Notes: generated by a model from the letters alone, not told the origin. 64,000 nt of DNA from Novosphingobium pentaromativorans US6-1 (GCF_000767465.1 NZ_CP009291.1:372001-436000), one strand, 5' to 3'. Shown: positions 27,969 to 38,148, numbered from the stretch's first letter. Translations and numbers: made by a program.

Positions 27969-29314
27969 TCAGGCCTGCTTGGCTGCGGAATCGCCCTGGC
28001 TGCTGCGCTGGACCACGAAGCCCTTCGATAGGCCGTGGTAGAGCTTCTCTCGGCACACCAGCTTGCTGACGGCATCGGCGATGATCGCGGTCATGAACAG
28101 GGGCAGGATCATGCCCCGGCTGGCGGTTGTTTCCATGAGAATGATGACGGCGGTCAGCGGTGCACGCACGACGCCCACGAAGTAACCGGTCATGCCCAGC
28201 AGCACGATGGCGGCCATCGGGTCGTCCGGGAACAGGAACGAGAGCAATTGGCCGAAGCCCGCGCCCACGGACAGCGATGGGGCGAAGATCCCGCCCGGCG
28301 CGCCTGAAACGGCAGTCGCCGTTGTTACAAGGAACTTGGCCGGCCCGAACCAGACCGAGGCATCGCCCTGGCCTTCGACGAGCTGCTTGGTAGTCTCGTA
28401 GCCGGTGCCCCAGGTCGAGCCGCCGGTAAGCAGGCCGGCGATGGCGACGATGAGTCCGCAGGCAAAGGCGGCAAGCACCGGGCGCTTGCGTACTGCGACG
28501 AACCAGGAATGACCGCTGCGGGCGAATGCCAGCAGGCAGCGCGAGAACAGGCCGCCTGCCGCACCGCCGAGGATGCCTGCAACCGGTGCGGCCAGGACGA
28601 CCGAGCCGACGTCGAGCGTTTCGTGCATGACGCCGAAGTAGACATAGTCTCCGGCGATGCCGAGGCTGACGAGGCCCGAGGCGACGACTGCGGCCATCAC
28701 CAGCACGGCGACGCGCTGTTCGAAAGCGGAGGCCAGTTCCTCGATGGCGAAGGCGACCCCGGCGAGCGGCGTGTTGAACGCGGCGGCGACGCCGGCGGCG
28801 CCCCGGCGATCAGGACGCCTGCAGTCATCGGGACGCGCAGGATCTTGTGGCAGGTGATCATGATCGCGGCGCTGACCTGCACCGTCGGTCCTTCGCGGCC
28901 GACCGATCCACCGACCAACAGCATGGCGACCGTCAGCACCAGCTTCGCCATCGCGGTCGGCAGCGAAAGCAGCTTGGAATAGGCCAGATCGAGGTCCTTG
29001 CCCGCGGCGATGACCTGCGGGATGCCCGAGCCCTTGGCCGCAGGTGCCCAGGTGTTGGTGATCCAGACGACAGCGGCAAAGACGCTGGGCGTGAGAATCA
29101 GCGGCAGGTAGGGATAGCTGCGCGTGATCGAGAGGAAGATCTGCTGTGCCTTGTCGCCGGTCCAGGCGAAGACGATTGCCAGAAGACCCAGGGAAATGGC
29201 GCCGGCGGCAGTGGCCGCTCGGCGGCGGGCAAGGTCGAAAGAGGTGTCAAAGCCGGGGACGGCTTTCGCGAATCGTTTGAAATGCTCCTGAGGAGACAAG
29301 GCGCCGCAGCTCAC
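27969..29314 (-). CDS. clcA: CLC-type chloride channel/antiporter, broken by a one-base frameshift
   Basis: A multipass CLC protein, probably a chloride/proton antiporter. The first part (29314 to about 28805) carries the filter motifs GSGIP (in AKGSGIPQVIAA) and GREGP (in GGSVGREGPTVQ). It then shifts frame at a CCCC run (28801-28804). The second part (to 27969) carries GAPGGIFAPSLSVGAG. Adding one base to that run yields IAGGAAGVAAAFNTPLAG and FAIEELA, exactly what the family shows there, so one base is missing. Total length would be about 448 residues. As given the gene is formally a pseudogene, but sequencing error is likely. It starts with GTG and has no clear ribosome site. A terminator lies past the stop. 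Confidence 0.88.
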
Positions 29315-29445
29315 TGTGTTTGGATCTGGAAATTGCCGCGCAGCACTGCACGGCGGGATTCGCGGACCCTATTGGGCTAACAGACATGGCGACCGCAAGG
29401 ATTTTCCCCAGAAATCGCCACTTCAAGCGAATCGGGCTGCGCAAA

Positions 29446-29483
29446 AGAACAGGGCCGGAAGCGACAATGTCGCTCCCGGCCCT
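29446..29483 (-). terminator. Terminator of the two-repeat secreted protein gene
   Basis: AGGGCCGG (29451-29458) pairs with CCGGCCCT (29476-29483), with an inner AGCGACA/TGTCGCT stem between them. On the minus strand the hairpin is followed by GTTCTTTT. Confidence 0.78.
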
Positions 29484-29535
29484 GCAAATTCGCTCGAGTC
29501 CGGCCTTTCGCGAGCCCGGCTCGAGCGTGTCGCGA

Positions 29536-30138
29536 TTACTCGCTTTCTGTGGAAGCGTTCTCGGCCTGCGCACCTGCCGGGGCAGCGGCATCGGCACTGG
29601 CCTGGGCCGTGCCGGCAGCCGACTGCGTGGCAGCGGCGAAATCGGCAGCGGTCATGCCGAGGGCGAGCGAGCTGTCGGCGGTAAGGCCGATCGACGCCTT
29701 CTTGAGCGCGACAGCGGCGCCGTCGCTGAGCGTGAGGGTCACGTCGTCACCTTCGACCTTGGTGACAGTGCCGAGCACGACGCCGTCGCTGCTCTTGATC
29801 GGAGCGTCGACGACAAGCGCGGCGTCCTTGGCTTCGGTCGACTGGGCGGCAGCACCGTTAACGGCTGCTTCGAGCTGAGCTTTCGTCATGCCGATGGTCA
29901 GGCCCTTTGCGCGCATTGCAAAGGCGCTGGTCGGAAGACCGGCGCGAGCCGTGCCGGTCGAAACCGTGATCACGTCGCCCTGGACGGCTTCGACGGTGCC
30001 AACTTCATTGCCTTCGGGGCCGAAAACCTTGGCTCCCACCGTCGGGGCGACGGCGGTAGCGGCTGCGTCCTGCGCCACCGCGGCGACGGGAGCCAGGCTC
30101 GCTGCAGCAATCGCGGCGGCGATGAGCGAATTCTTCAT
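29536..30138 (-). CDS. Secreted protein with two tandem PRC-barrel-like repeats, function unknown
   Basis: A 200-residue exported protein with a signal peptide (residues 1-22, ending AAVAQ). Two repeats of about 62 residues follow. Each runs from a Gly-X-Val/Gly-Thr-Val strand pair (VGTVEAVQGDVITVS; LGTVTKVEGDDVTLTL) to a conserved GMTxAxxxAA helix (LTIGMTKAQLEAAVNGA; LALGMTAADFAAATQSA). The beta-rich halves resemble small PRC-barrel or KOW-like folds. An Ala/Ser-rich acidic tail ends the protein. AGGAG lies 6 bases from the ATG. It is monocistronic with its own terminator. No named family recognised with confidence; I expect a periplasmic or surface role. Confidence 0.78.
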   Translation of the reverse strand: MKNSLIAAAIAAASLAPVAAVAQDAAATAVAPTVGAKVFGPEGNEVGTVEAVQGDVITVSTGTARAGLPTSAFAMRAKGLTIGMTKAQLEAAVNGAAAQSTEAKDAALVVDAPIKSSDGVVLGTVTKVEGDDVTLTLSDGAAVALKKASIGLTADSSLALGMTAADFAAATQSAAGTAQASADAAAPAGAQAENASTESE

Positions 30139-30632
30139 GTGTTACTCCTTCTCGTGCAGGATCGTCATGCGATCCCAATGCCGGCTCCCGGTCATGCGGA
30201 AGCGCGAAAGGGGGTCCGGAAAGTTGCCGGACGACTGACCCGACCCGAAGGGCCAGGGGTTCATTTCTGGCGAAACGATCGCGCGGCGAAACGAACTGCG
30301 ATGGTGCAATAGTTACACGCGCCAAGACGAATGGCGCCTGAATGAAACGAGATCAACCGTAGAAAGTGCCATTTTTCGTCAAAGAATGGCCGGAATCCGC
30401 CATGCGCTGAGAAAAACGCCGAAGATCGTCAGTCGAGTCGCCCAGGGGGTGCCGTGGAGAAGCGCAATTCGGCGGCGCGGACTGTTTCGCGATAGCCCAT
30501 GCCGAATCGGCACTTTCATGTCGCAATCGAAGCGCTCGGCCGCGCAAGGGCGGCAGGCTTGCCACTCGCATCGGCGGAACAAGCAGGCGTCTGGGGACTT
30601 GATCGCGCAGGCGTGCTGCTCCAGCAAGGTGA
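30139..30632. other. 494-bp intergenic region with one possible small ORF
   Basis: Lies between the divergent two-repeat protein gene and the phospholipase D-like gene. It is less GC-rich in the middle (around 30330-30390), which suits promoters for both sides. The only coding candidate is a 45-codon frame at 30499-30636, whose stop overlaps the downstream ATG. No RNA gene or repeat recognised. Confidence 0.5.
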
Positions 30633-30636
30633 ATGA
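30499..30636 (+). CDS. Possible 45-residue small ORF overlapping the PLD gene start
   Basis: The ATG at 30499 opens a frame encoding an Ala/Gly-rich peptide (starts MPNRHFHVAIEALGRARAAG, ends LLQQGE). Its stop (30634-30636) overlaps the ATG at 30633 of the phospholipase D-like gene. An in-frame TAG sits two codons before the ATG. No ribosome site is obvious. It may be a coupling leader peptide or chance. Confidence 0.25.
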   Translation: MPNRHFHVAIEALGRARAAGLPLASAEQAGVWGLDRAGVLLQQGE

Positions 30637-32174
30637 TGAACGAAGAGGGAGGAAATGCGGCACATGATGCCGAGGGGCAGCGGCCCTCCGTCTGGCGTTT
30701 TGCGATGGCGAAGCGCGCGCATCTCGTCATCGATGCAGCAGACTATTTCGATGTGATCCGCGAGGCGATGGTCGATGCGCGCCAGCGAATCTTCCTGATC
30801 GGCTGGGACTTCGATTCCCGCATCCTGCTTTCTTCCGGACGGCGCTGGTGGCAGCGCGGGCGCAAGTTGCGCTTTCCGGCCCGCTTGGGCTCTTTCATCC
30901 TTTGGCTGGTACGCCGCACGAACAATCTCGAGATCCTGTTGCTCAAGTGGAATTTCTCGCTGATCCGTTCGCTGTTTCGCGGCACGATGCTGGTCGATCT
31001 CATTCGCTGGGCAGTCCACAAGCGCATCGATTTCAAGTTCGATTCGGCTCATCCCATCGGTTGCAGCCATCACCAGAAGATCGTGGTGATCGATGATGTC
31101 CTGGCCGTGTGCGGGGGCATCGACATGACCTCGGACCGTTGGGATACACCTGAACATCGACCACGGGATACGCGCCGGCGCAGGCCGACGGGAGGGCTTT
31201 ACGGCCCCTGGCACGACGTCACGATGATCATGGAGGGCGAGATCGCCTCCGCGCTCGGAGAGCTTGGCCGGGACCGATGGCAGGCCGCTGGCGGCAAGGT
31301 GATCGGCCCCTGTGCGCCGCAGCAGGAATCGCCCTGGCCGGACAGCATCGATGCCGAGTTCGAAGATGTGGAGATCGGCATTGCGCGCACGCGCGCGAAG
31401 TGGGGAGAGTGTTCGCAGGTCTGCGAGATCGAAGACCTGTTCATCGAACAGATCCGCCGGGCGAGGCGCTTCGTCTATGTCGAGACCCAGTACTTTGCCT
31501 CGCGGGCGATTGCCGAAGTCATATGCGAGCGGCTGATGGAGGACGATCCGCCAGAGTTCGTGGTGATCAATCCGCGGACTGCGGACGGATGGCTGGAGCA
31601 GTTCGCGATGGATACCGCACGGGTCGAACTGGTGGAGATCCTCAAGCACGCCGATCACGCCGGTCGTTTTCACATCTACACGCCGCTGGCCGCCGACGGG
31701 ACGCCGATCTACGTCCACGCCAAGCTGATGATCGTCGATGACGAGATCATCCGTGTCGGATCGGCAAACATGAACAATCGCTCGATGGGGCTGGACAGCG
31801 AGTGCGATGTCTTCATCGATGCCGGAAGACCCGCCAATTCCCACGTAGGCCCCTCGATCAAGCGCTTGCGTATCCGCTTGCTGGCCGAACATTGCGGTAT
31901 CGAGGAAGATCTTGTCGAGGCCGAACTGGACCGGCAAGGCTCGATGGCGGCGATGATCGAGGCCTTCGCGCCCTTGGGCAAACATCTGGCACCCTTGGCC
32001 TTGAAACATTTGTCGGATGCTGAAAGAGCGATTGGTGAGAGCGCTTTGCTCGATCCGGAACGTCCGGATGAAATGTTCGAGCCGATCGAGCGCAGGGGGC
32101 TGTTTCGTCGCAAGGGACAGCTCATGCGGATCCGATTGATGCACAAATTGAAGATGAGGAGTTTGAAAGGATGA
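30633..32174 (+). CDS. Phospholipase D-like domain protein
   Basis: A 513-residue protein with two HKD motifs, the mark of the PLD superfamily: HHQKIVVIDD near residue 148 and HAKLMIVDDE near 363, each followed by a Gly-Ser/Asn turn (GSANMNNRS). Members cleave or transfer phosphatidyl groups, for example in cardiolipin synthesis or phosphodiester hydrolysis. Hydrophobic stretches near residues 85-100 could associate with membrane, but there is no clear signal peptide. The C-terminal 120 residues are helical and charged. AAGGTG lies just before the tandem ATGs. The stop overlaps the folE start (ATGA), so the genes are coupled. The substrate cannot be assigned. Confidence 0.88.
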   Translation: MMNEEGGNAAHDAEGQRPSVWRFAMAKRAHLVIDAADYFDVIREAMVDARQRIFLIGWDFDSRILLSSGRRWWQRGRKLRFPARLGSFILWLVRRTNNLEILLLKWNFSLIRSLFRGTMLVDLIRWAVHKRIDFKFDSAHPIGCSHHQKIVVIDDVLAVCGGIDMTSDRWDTPEHRPRDTRRRRPTGGLYGPWHDVTMIMEGEIASALGELGRDRWQAAGGKVIGPCAPQQESPWPDSIDAEFEDVEIGIARTRAKWGECSQVCEIEDLFIEQIRRARRFVYVETQYFASRAIAEVICERLMEDDPPEFVVINPRTADGWLEQFAMDTARVELVEILKHADHAGRFHIYTPLAADGTPIYVHAKLMIVDDEIIRVGSANMNNRSMGLDSECDVFIDAGRPANSHVGPSIKRLRIRLLAEHCGIEEDLVEAELDRQGSMAAMIEAFAPLGKHLAPLALKHLSDAERAIGESALLDPERPDEMFEPIERRGLFRRKGQLMRIRLMHKLKMRSLKG

Positions 32175-32778
32175 GCAGCCTGATCGGGCCCGACGAGGAC
32201 AACCCTCTCGGCAAGCCCCCGTCCCGGAGGACGTGCAGGAAGCGATTCGCACCCTCATCCGCTGGGCAGGCGATGATCCGCAACGCGAAGGATTGCTCGA
32301 CACGCCCAAGCGCGTAGCGCGCGCGTGGAAGGAATATTGCATCGGCTATGCGGAAGATCCGGCCATTCATCTTTCCCGGATCTTCGAGGAAGTGGGCGGC
32401 TACGACGAAGTCGTGCTGCTCAAGGACATCCCCTTCCAGTCGCATTGCGAACATCACATGGCGCCGATCATCGGCAAGGCCGCGATTGCCTACCTCCCGC
32501 GCGACCACGTGGTCGGCATTTCCAAGCTGGCGCGCGTGCTGCACGGCTTTGCCCGCCGCCTGCAGATCCAGGAGCGGCTGACCGCGGAAGTCGCGCAGTG
32601 CATCTGGGATCATCTCAAGCCGCACGGCGTTGCCGTCGTGATCGAAGCGAGCCACGCCTGCATGTCCGCCCGCGGTGTGCGCACGCCGGGCGTCGGCATG
32701 ATCACCAGCCGGATGATGGGCACTTTCCTGGAGGACGAACGCACGCGCAAGGAAGTGCTCAGCCTGATGGGCTACTGA
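32171..32778 (+). CDS. folE: GTP cyclohydrolase I, broken by a one-base frameshift near the N-terminus
   Basis: The first enzyme of tetrahydrofolate synthesis, converting GTP to 7,8-dihydroneopterin triphosphate. The ATG at 32171 has GAGGAG 9 bases upstream and encodes MSSLIGPDEDNPLGKPP, then loses frame in a five-C run (32216-32220). From about 32221 the correct frame resumes and contains all active-site motifs: zinc-binding Cys and His in QSHCEHHMAP, SKLARVLHGFARRLQIQERL, and SHACMSARGVR. One extra C would join the two parts into a normal protein of about 202 residues. Because folate synthesis is normally essential, a missing base in the assembly is the best explanation. Confidence 0.92.
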
Positions 32779-32807
32779 TCGCGGCCCGCTGATCTTGCGC
32801 AGGTTTC

Positions 32808-34382
32808 TTGGCGAACCTGCGCATTGCCCACTTGCGTCGCCACCCGCGATCGGTTTCCCTGCTCGCCATTGATCCGACCGCGCCGGTCGGAGGCGGGGGG
32901 AGGCGGTTGCAGGAGGATTCGCAAAGCACAGGTACAACGGCGCGCTTGCCTTGGGCACGGCTTGCCGAATGGGCGCTGGTCCTTGCGCCCGCGATCATTC
33001 TTGCATTGCTCCTGACCCGCAAGGTCTGGGACGTCGATATCTTCTGGCAGCTCAAGCTGGGCGAGATGATCCTGGCCCACCGCGGCCCGATTGCGCACGA
33101 GCCCTTCGCAGCTTCCCATATTGGAGATCCGCTTCCGGCGCTGGCCTGGCTGGGGCAGGCGCTCATGGCCGAGGTCCGGCTGCTGGGCGGCTGGGACGCG
33201 CTGCGCGTGTTCGATGCCTTGTGCTGGGCAGGCGGCTTCTGGGCTGTTGCACTGGCCTGCCGCTGGAAGGGGGCTGCGCCGGTCGCGGTTCTGGTGGCCT
33301 TGTGCCTGTCACTGGTCGCGGCACTGGCGACGGCGAGCATCAGGCCGCAGAGTTTCTCGGTGCTGTGTTTCGGCCTGCTGCTGGCGCTACTGCGCCTGGA
33401 CCTGCGTACGTGGCTGACCGTGGCGCTTGCAGCGCCTTTGCTGGTCCTGTGGCAGAACCTGCACCCATCGGTCAGCGTGGCTGCCGGAGCGCTGGGCGTC
33501 TATGCCGCCGCCGGCTGGTTCACATGGTGGCGCCAAACAGGAAAACGGCCACCGATTGCCGAGACCATCCTGATCCCGGTTGCTGTCCTTGCCATGTTCG
33601 CGACCCCGGATGGCGGCTCGATCCTCGCACTTTCGGCGCGCAATGCGCAGGCGAGCTTTGACATCGGCGTGTCCGAATGGCTGCCCATGTGGGCTCCGGA
33701 CAACTGGCTGGATTCGCTCCCGATCCTCTATGCCGCGTCGCTGGCGCTATGGTTGGTGCTGCGCAATCGCCAACGCGTGGATCTGCGCGAACTTGCCCTG
33801 GCCACGGCGCTTTTCATCATGACGCTGGTCACGATCAGGTTCGTTCTCTTCTGGGCAGTTGCGCTTGTGCCCTTGCTGGCGCGCGTCGTCTCGTCCCCGC
33901 AGCCGGCACCGATGCGTGTACCGCGCTGGACCGGAACATTCGCCGTCGCACTGGTTGGCTTGCTCGGGCCGATGTTGTTGCCCACGCGTTTCGACGAAAG
34001 CCTGCCGATCGCCGCCATCGAGCGTCTGCGCCGGGAAAACGTGCGCGGCGTGATCTACGCCGACTTTCCCTATGGCGGGCCGATCATCGATGCCGGTTAT
34101 CCGCAGTGGCGTGTCGCTTTCGACGGGCGGTATTATCGCTACACGCCTCAGGAGTGGCACTTCAACGGCAAGGTCGAGGCAGGAAAGCTGGGCCTTCAGG
34201 CCATCCAGCGCAAATGGCCGGTGGCTGCCTTCCTGCTCAAGGCGCAGCATAATGCCCCGCTCGCGCACGAGTTGTCTCGCGCGCCGGGCTGGCGCAGGAT
34301 CTGGGACAGGGACGGCATCGTCGTCTATGTTCCCGCAGACAGGCCGAATGCCTCCCCGGCCGGAGGATCAGCCCCCTCGTGA
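32808..34382 (+). CDS. Multipass membrane protein, possibly GT-C-like glycosyltransferase
   Basis: A 524-residue protein with about 9-10 hydrophobic spans between residues 50 and 385 and a soluble C-terminal region of about 130 residues. After the first span comes VWDVDIFWQLKLGEMI, an Asp-rich loop followed by HEPFAAS and LAWLGQ. This resembles the first lumenal loop of GT-C glycosyltransferases such as the PMT/ArnT type, where an Asp pair is catalytic; that assignment is weak. The start is uncertain: the frame opens with a TTG at 32808, and another TTG at 32908 lies behind a GGAGG-rich stretch. It follows folE by about 30 bp, and its 3' end overlaps the converging SDR gene by 15 bp. Confidence 0.7.
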   Translation: MANLRIAHLRRHPRSVSLLAIDPTAPVGGGGRRLQEDSQSTGTTARLPWARLAEWALVLAPAIILALLLTRKVWDVDIFWQLKLGEMILAHRGPIAHEPFAASHIGDPLPALAWLGQALMAEVRLLGGWDALRVFDALCWAGGFWAVALACRWKGAAPVAVLVALCLSLVAALATASIRPQSFSVLCFGLLLALLRLDLRTWLTVALAAPLLVLWQNLHPSVSVAAGALGVYAAAGWFTWWRQTGKRPPIAETILIPVAVLAMFATPDGGSILALSARNAQASFDIGVSEWLPMWAPDNWLDSLPILYAASLALWLVLRNRQRVDLRELALATALFIMTLVTIRFVLFWAVALVPLLARVVSSPQPAPMRVPRWTGTFAVALVGLLGPMLLPTRFDESLPIAAIERLRRENVRGVIYADFPYGGPIIDAGYPQWRVAFDGRYYRYTPQEWHFNGKVEAGKLGLQAIQRKWPVAAFLLKAQHNAPLAHELSRAPGWRRIWDRDGIVVYVPADRPNASPAGGSAPS

Positions 34383-35048
34383 AACGGGGATCAGTGCGCC
34401 GGTAATCGACCGGCCGGCGTCCGAGGCGAGGAAAGCGATGACTTCGGCAATGGCTGCAGGCTGGACCCATGTCGAGAAGTCGGCGTCGGGCATGTCGGCG
34501 CGATTGGTCGGCGTGTCGATGATCGTGGGAAGGACAGCGTTGACGGTCACTCCCGTGCCACCAAGCTCTTCGGCGAGGGCTTCGGTCAGCTTGTGCACGC
34601 CGGACTTCGAGGCGGCGTAGGAGGCCATGCCCATGCCTGCCTTGAGCGCGCCGCCCGCGCCGATGTTGACGATCCGCCCGGCCGAAGACGCCTTGAGCGC
34701 GGGCAGGGCCAGCTTGGTGATCGTGGCATTGGTCATGAGGTTCATCGCATGCATTTTCGCGAAAGTCTCGAGCGAGCCGTCTTCAAGGGTTTCCCATGCG
34801 AAGCCGCCTGCGACGTTGACGAGAACGTCGATCCCGCCGTTGGCCGCGATGACCTTGTCGAGCGCTGCCTGCGTGGCTTTTGTATCGGTGAGGTCGACGC
34901 TGCCGATATCCATTGTGCCGTCGATCGCCTGCGCTGCGCTGGGCGCGAAGTCGATGCGGGTGACCTTGTCGCCAGCCGCGGCGAAAGCCTGGGCGACGGC
35001 TTGGCCGAGTATACCGAATCCGCCTGTGACGATTACCGAGCGTGTCAT
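34368..35048 (-). CDS. Short-chain dehydrogenase/reductase (SDR)
   Basis: A 226-residue NAD(P)-dependent oxidoreductase of the classical SDR type. The cofactor loop is TGGFGILG at the N-terminus, the NNAG-equivalent is VNVAGG, the catalytic Ser region is IVNIGAGGALK, and the catalytic Tyr and Lys are in SYAASKSGVHK. At 226 residues it is slightly short for the family but complete. The substrate is unknown. The gene is tail-to-tail with the membrane protein gene, overlapping by 15 bp. Confidence 0.88.
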   Translation of the reverse strand: MTRSVIVTGGFGILGQAVAQAFAAAGDKVTRIDFAPSAAQAIDGTMDIGSVDLTDTKATQAALDKVIAANGGIDVLVNVAGGFAWETLEDGSLETFAKMHAMNLMTNATITKLALPALKASSAGRIVNIGAGGALKAGMGMASYAASKSGVHKLTEALAEELGGTGVTVNAVLPTIIDTPTNRADMPDADFSTWVQPAAIAEVIAFLASDAGRSITGALIPVSRGG

Positions 35049-35185
35049 GATCTCTCCTCAAATCCCTGATGCCGGTTAGCTAGTTGCACGAGAGGCGCAG
35101 GGCAAGGTGACTGAGGCCCAATCTGCAGGGCGAAACGCGCTGGCGATCCGTGGCGGATCATGCGGCGATACCTGCGAGACATACG

Positions 35186-35219
35186 AAAAAGGGCGGCCTT
35201 CGTCTGCCGAAGGCCGCCC
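35186..35219 (-). terminator. Rho-independent terminator of the peroxiredoxin gene
   Basis: GGGCGGCCTTCG and CGAAGGCCGCCC form a perfect 12-bp stem with a 5-base loop. On the minus strand TTTTT follows, just past the peroxiredoxin stop. Confidence 0.88.
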
Positions 35220-35245
35220 CGATTGCGTCAAACGCTCTGAAAGTT

Positions 35246-35725
35246 TCAGAGCTTGCCGAGCATGTATTCGGCCGAGCTGACCTCGAACGTGCCGGGTGCC
35301 TCGACGTTGAGCTGTTCGACGACGCCGTCGTTGACGACCATCGAGAAGCGCTGGCCGCGGCTGCCCAGGCCGAAGCCGGAACCGTCCATGACCAGGTCCA
35401 CGGCCTTGGCGAATTCGCCGTTGCCGTCAGCCAGCATGGTGACGTCGTTGGAACCGGCGGCCTTGCCCCACGCGCCCATCACGAAGGCGTCGTTGACGGC
35501 AGTGCAGACGATTTCGTCGACGCCCTTGGCCTTGAGGTCTGCGGCCTTCTCGACGAAGCCCGGCAGGTGCTTGGCCGAGCAGGTCGGGGTGAAGGCACCG
35601 GGAACCGAGAACAGCGCGACCTTCTTGCCGGCGAAGTAGTCGGCGGTCTGGACCGGTTCGGGTCCGCTTTCGCCAGCCTTGATCAGCTTGACGTCAGGCA
35701 GCTTGTCTCCAACGGCGATGGTCAT
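35246..35725 (-). CDS. Peroxiredoxin, Prx5 type
   Basis: Reduces peroxides with a reactive Cys, regenerated by glutathione or thioredoxin. It has 159 residues. The peroxidatic Cys49 is in PGAFTPTCSAKHLPG, the Prx5 hallmark, and GSRGQRFSMVV with EAPGTFEVSSAEYML completes the fold. I chose the second in-frame ATG (35725), since AAAGG lies 9 bases from it but directly abuts the first ATG (35734). It has its own terminator. Thioredoxin and glutathione reductase genes elsewhere in the window are plausible electron sources. Confidence 0.93.
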   Translation of the reverse strand: MTIAVGDKLPDVKLIKAGESGPEPVQTADYFAGKKVALFSVPGAFTPTCSAKHLPGFVEKAADLKAKGVDEIVCTAVNDAFVMGAWGKAAGSNDVTMLADGNGEFAKAVDLVMDGSGFGLGSRGQRFSMVVNDGVVEQLNVEAPGTFEVSSAEYMLGKL

Positions 35726-35904
35726 GGAATGCATCCTTTATTCTGCAAGTGAATCGCAACGTGGCGAGATATAGGGTGCTGCGGCATTCCGGCAACGCCT
35801 CTGCGTGGTAAATTTCGATTTACGGTGACCGTTCAATCGTCGGTAAACGCCTGGGGTGATCCTCGGTCTCATGCAGGACTCGGCCTGCGGGGGGGACTGG
35901 GACA

Positions 35905-36435
35905 ATGGGCACTTTCGAGAACATATTCGGGGCAACACGCAAGTCAGATAGCTTTGCAAGCGGCGAACGGCGGTTGTTATGGGCATCGCTGATCGGAATC
36001 ATCATCGCGATCTGTATCGGCTTGCCGATGCCTGCGAATGCAGCGGGCAATGACGGCAGCGCGGAAAAGTTGCGCCGGCTTGACATCATGCTGATGGTCA
36101 CCGGCCTGCGCTGCCGGACAACCGCTGATAACTTCACCGCCGATTACGGGGACTTTACGCGGCACCACTTGAGCGAACTGAACGAGGCCAGCAACGACCT
36201 CAAGACCGACCTCGCGCGGCGCTACGGGGCGAAGGGCGCGAACCGGGCGCTCGATCGCATGAGCGTGGTCATGGCCAATGAATACGGCGGCGGCCATCCC
36301 TGGCTGACGTGCGCCGAACTCAAGGACGTGACGCGCAGTCTGGCGAAGGTCCAGGGCCGTGAAACCCTGGTCGAAGCGGCCGGGCAACTGCTCTCGCGCC
36401 AGCCGGCTCCCTTGCTGGCGCTGGCCTCGCGCTAG
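35905..36435 (+). CDS. Exported or membrane-anchored protein of unknown function upstream of ahcY
   Basis: A 176-residue protein with a hydrophobic segment at residues 25-47 (LLWASLIGIIIAICIGLPMP) that is either a late signal peptide or an anchor. After it come about 130 residues, largely helical, with two Cys (GLRCRTTADNF; HPWLTCAEL) that could form a disulfide. No named family recognised. From memory, homologues in sphingomonads are sometimes mislabelled as SAH hydrolase because they sit next to ahcY; nothing in the sequence supports that activity. The ATG at 35905 follows a G-rich stretch. Confidence 0.7.
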   Translation: MGTFENIFGATRKSDSFASGERRLLWASLIGIIIAICIGLPMPANAAGNDGSAEKLRRLDIMLMVTGLRCRTTADNFTADYGDFTRHHLSELNEASNDLKTDLARRYGAKGANRALDRMSVVMANEYGGGHPWLTCAELKDVTRSLAKVQGRETLVEAAGQLLSRQPAPLLALASR

Positions 36436-36500
36436 AATCCAATCGTCGATTTCCCGCCGTCCGCGCATAAGCGGGGGCTAGCGCGAAGGCGGCGGCCTTG

Positions 36501-36536
36501 TGGCCGCGGGAGGAAATGGCTCTACTCCCGCGGCCA
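36501..36536 (+). terminator. Perfect 12-bp stem-loop between the exported protein gene and ahcY
   Basis: TGGCCGCGGGAG and CTCCCGCGGCCA pair perfectly with a 12-base loop. There is no T-run, as it abuts the AT-rich palindrome. It may end the upstream transcript or be a separate structure in the ahcY leader. Confidence 0.5.
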
Positions 36537-36555
36537 TATAAAGATTTCTTTATAT
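36536..36555. promoter_or_regulatory. AT-rich palindrome upstream of ahcY, candidate SahR operator
   Basis: ATATAAAGATTTCTTTATAT has perfect 8-bp arms around a 4-base centre, 121 bp before the ahcY start in otherwise GC-rich DNA. It resembles, from memory, the palindromic sites of SahR, the ArsR-family regulator that responds to S-adenosylhomocysteine and controls methionine-cycle genes in Proteobacteria. The regulator gene is not in the window. As an alternative, part of it could serve as a promoter -10 element. Confidence 0.6.
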
Positions 36556-36676
36556 TTGCTTCTCGCGGACTGAAACGGTAGGTACGCCGCATTCAGGTTG
36601 CTGCATCTGCATGCCCAAGGGACAGGCGCGCGGCACCCCGTCGAACCTAACCGAACCGTTTCAGGAGTACCTGTCC

Positions 36677-38097
<1,421 letters not shown>

Positions 38098-38148
38098 TCG
38101 GAATTTCATCCCGGCCTTGCTCCTGCAGTGAGGCCGGCGGTGCCCGAG

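Noticed and set aside
36436..36676. SAH or SAM riboswitch in the ahcY leader
   Set aside because: The leader has a hairpin and an AT palindrome but none of the conserved core sequences I know for these riboswitches; a protein operator fits better.
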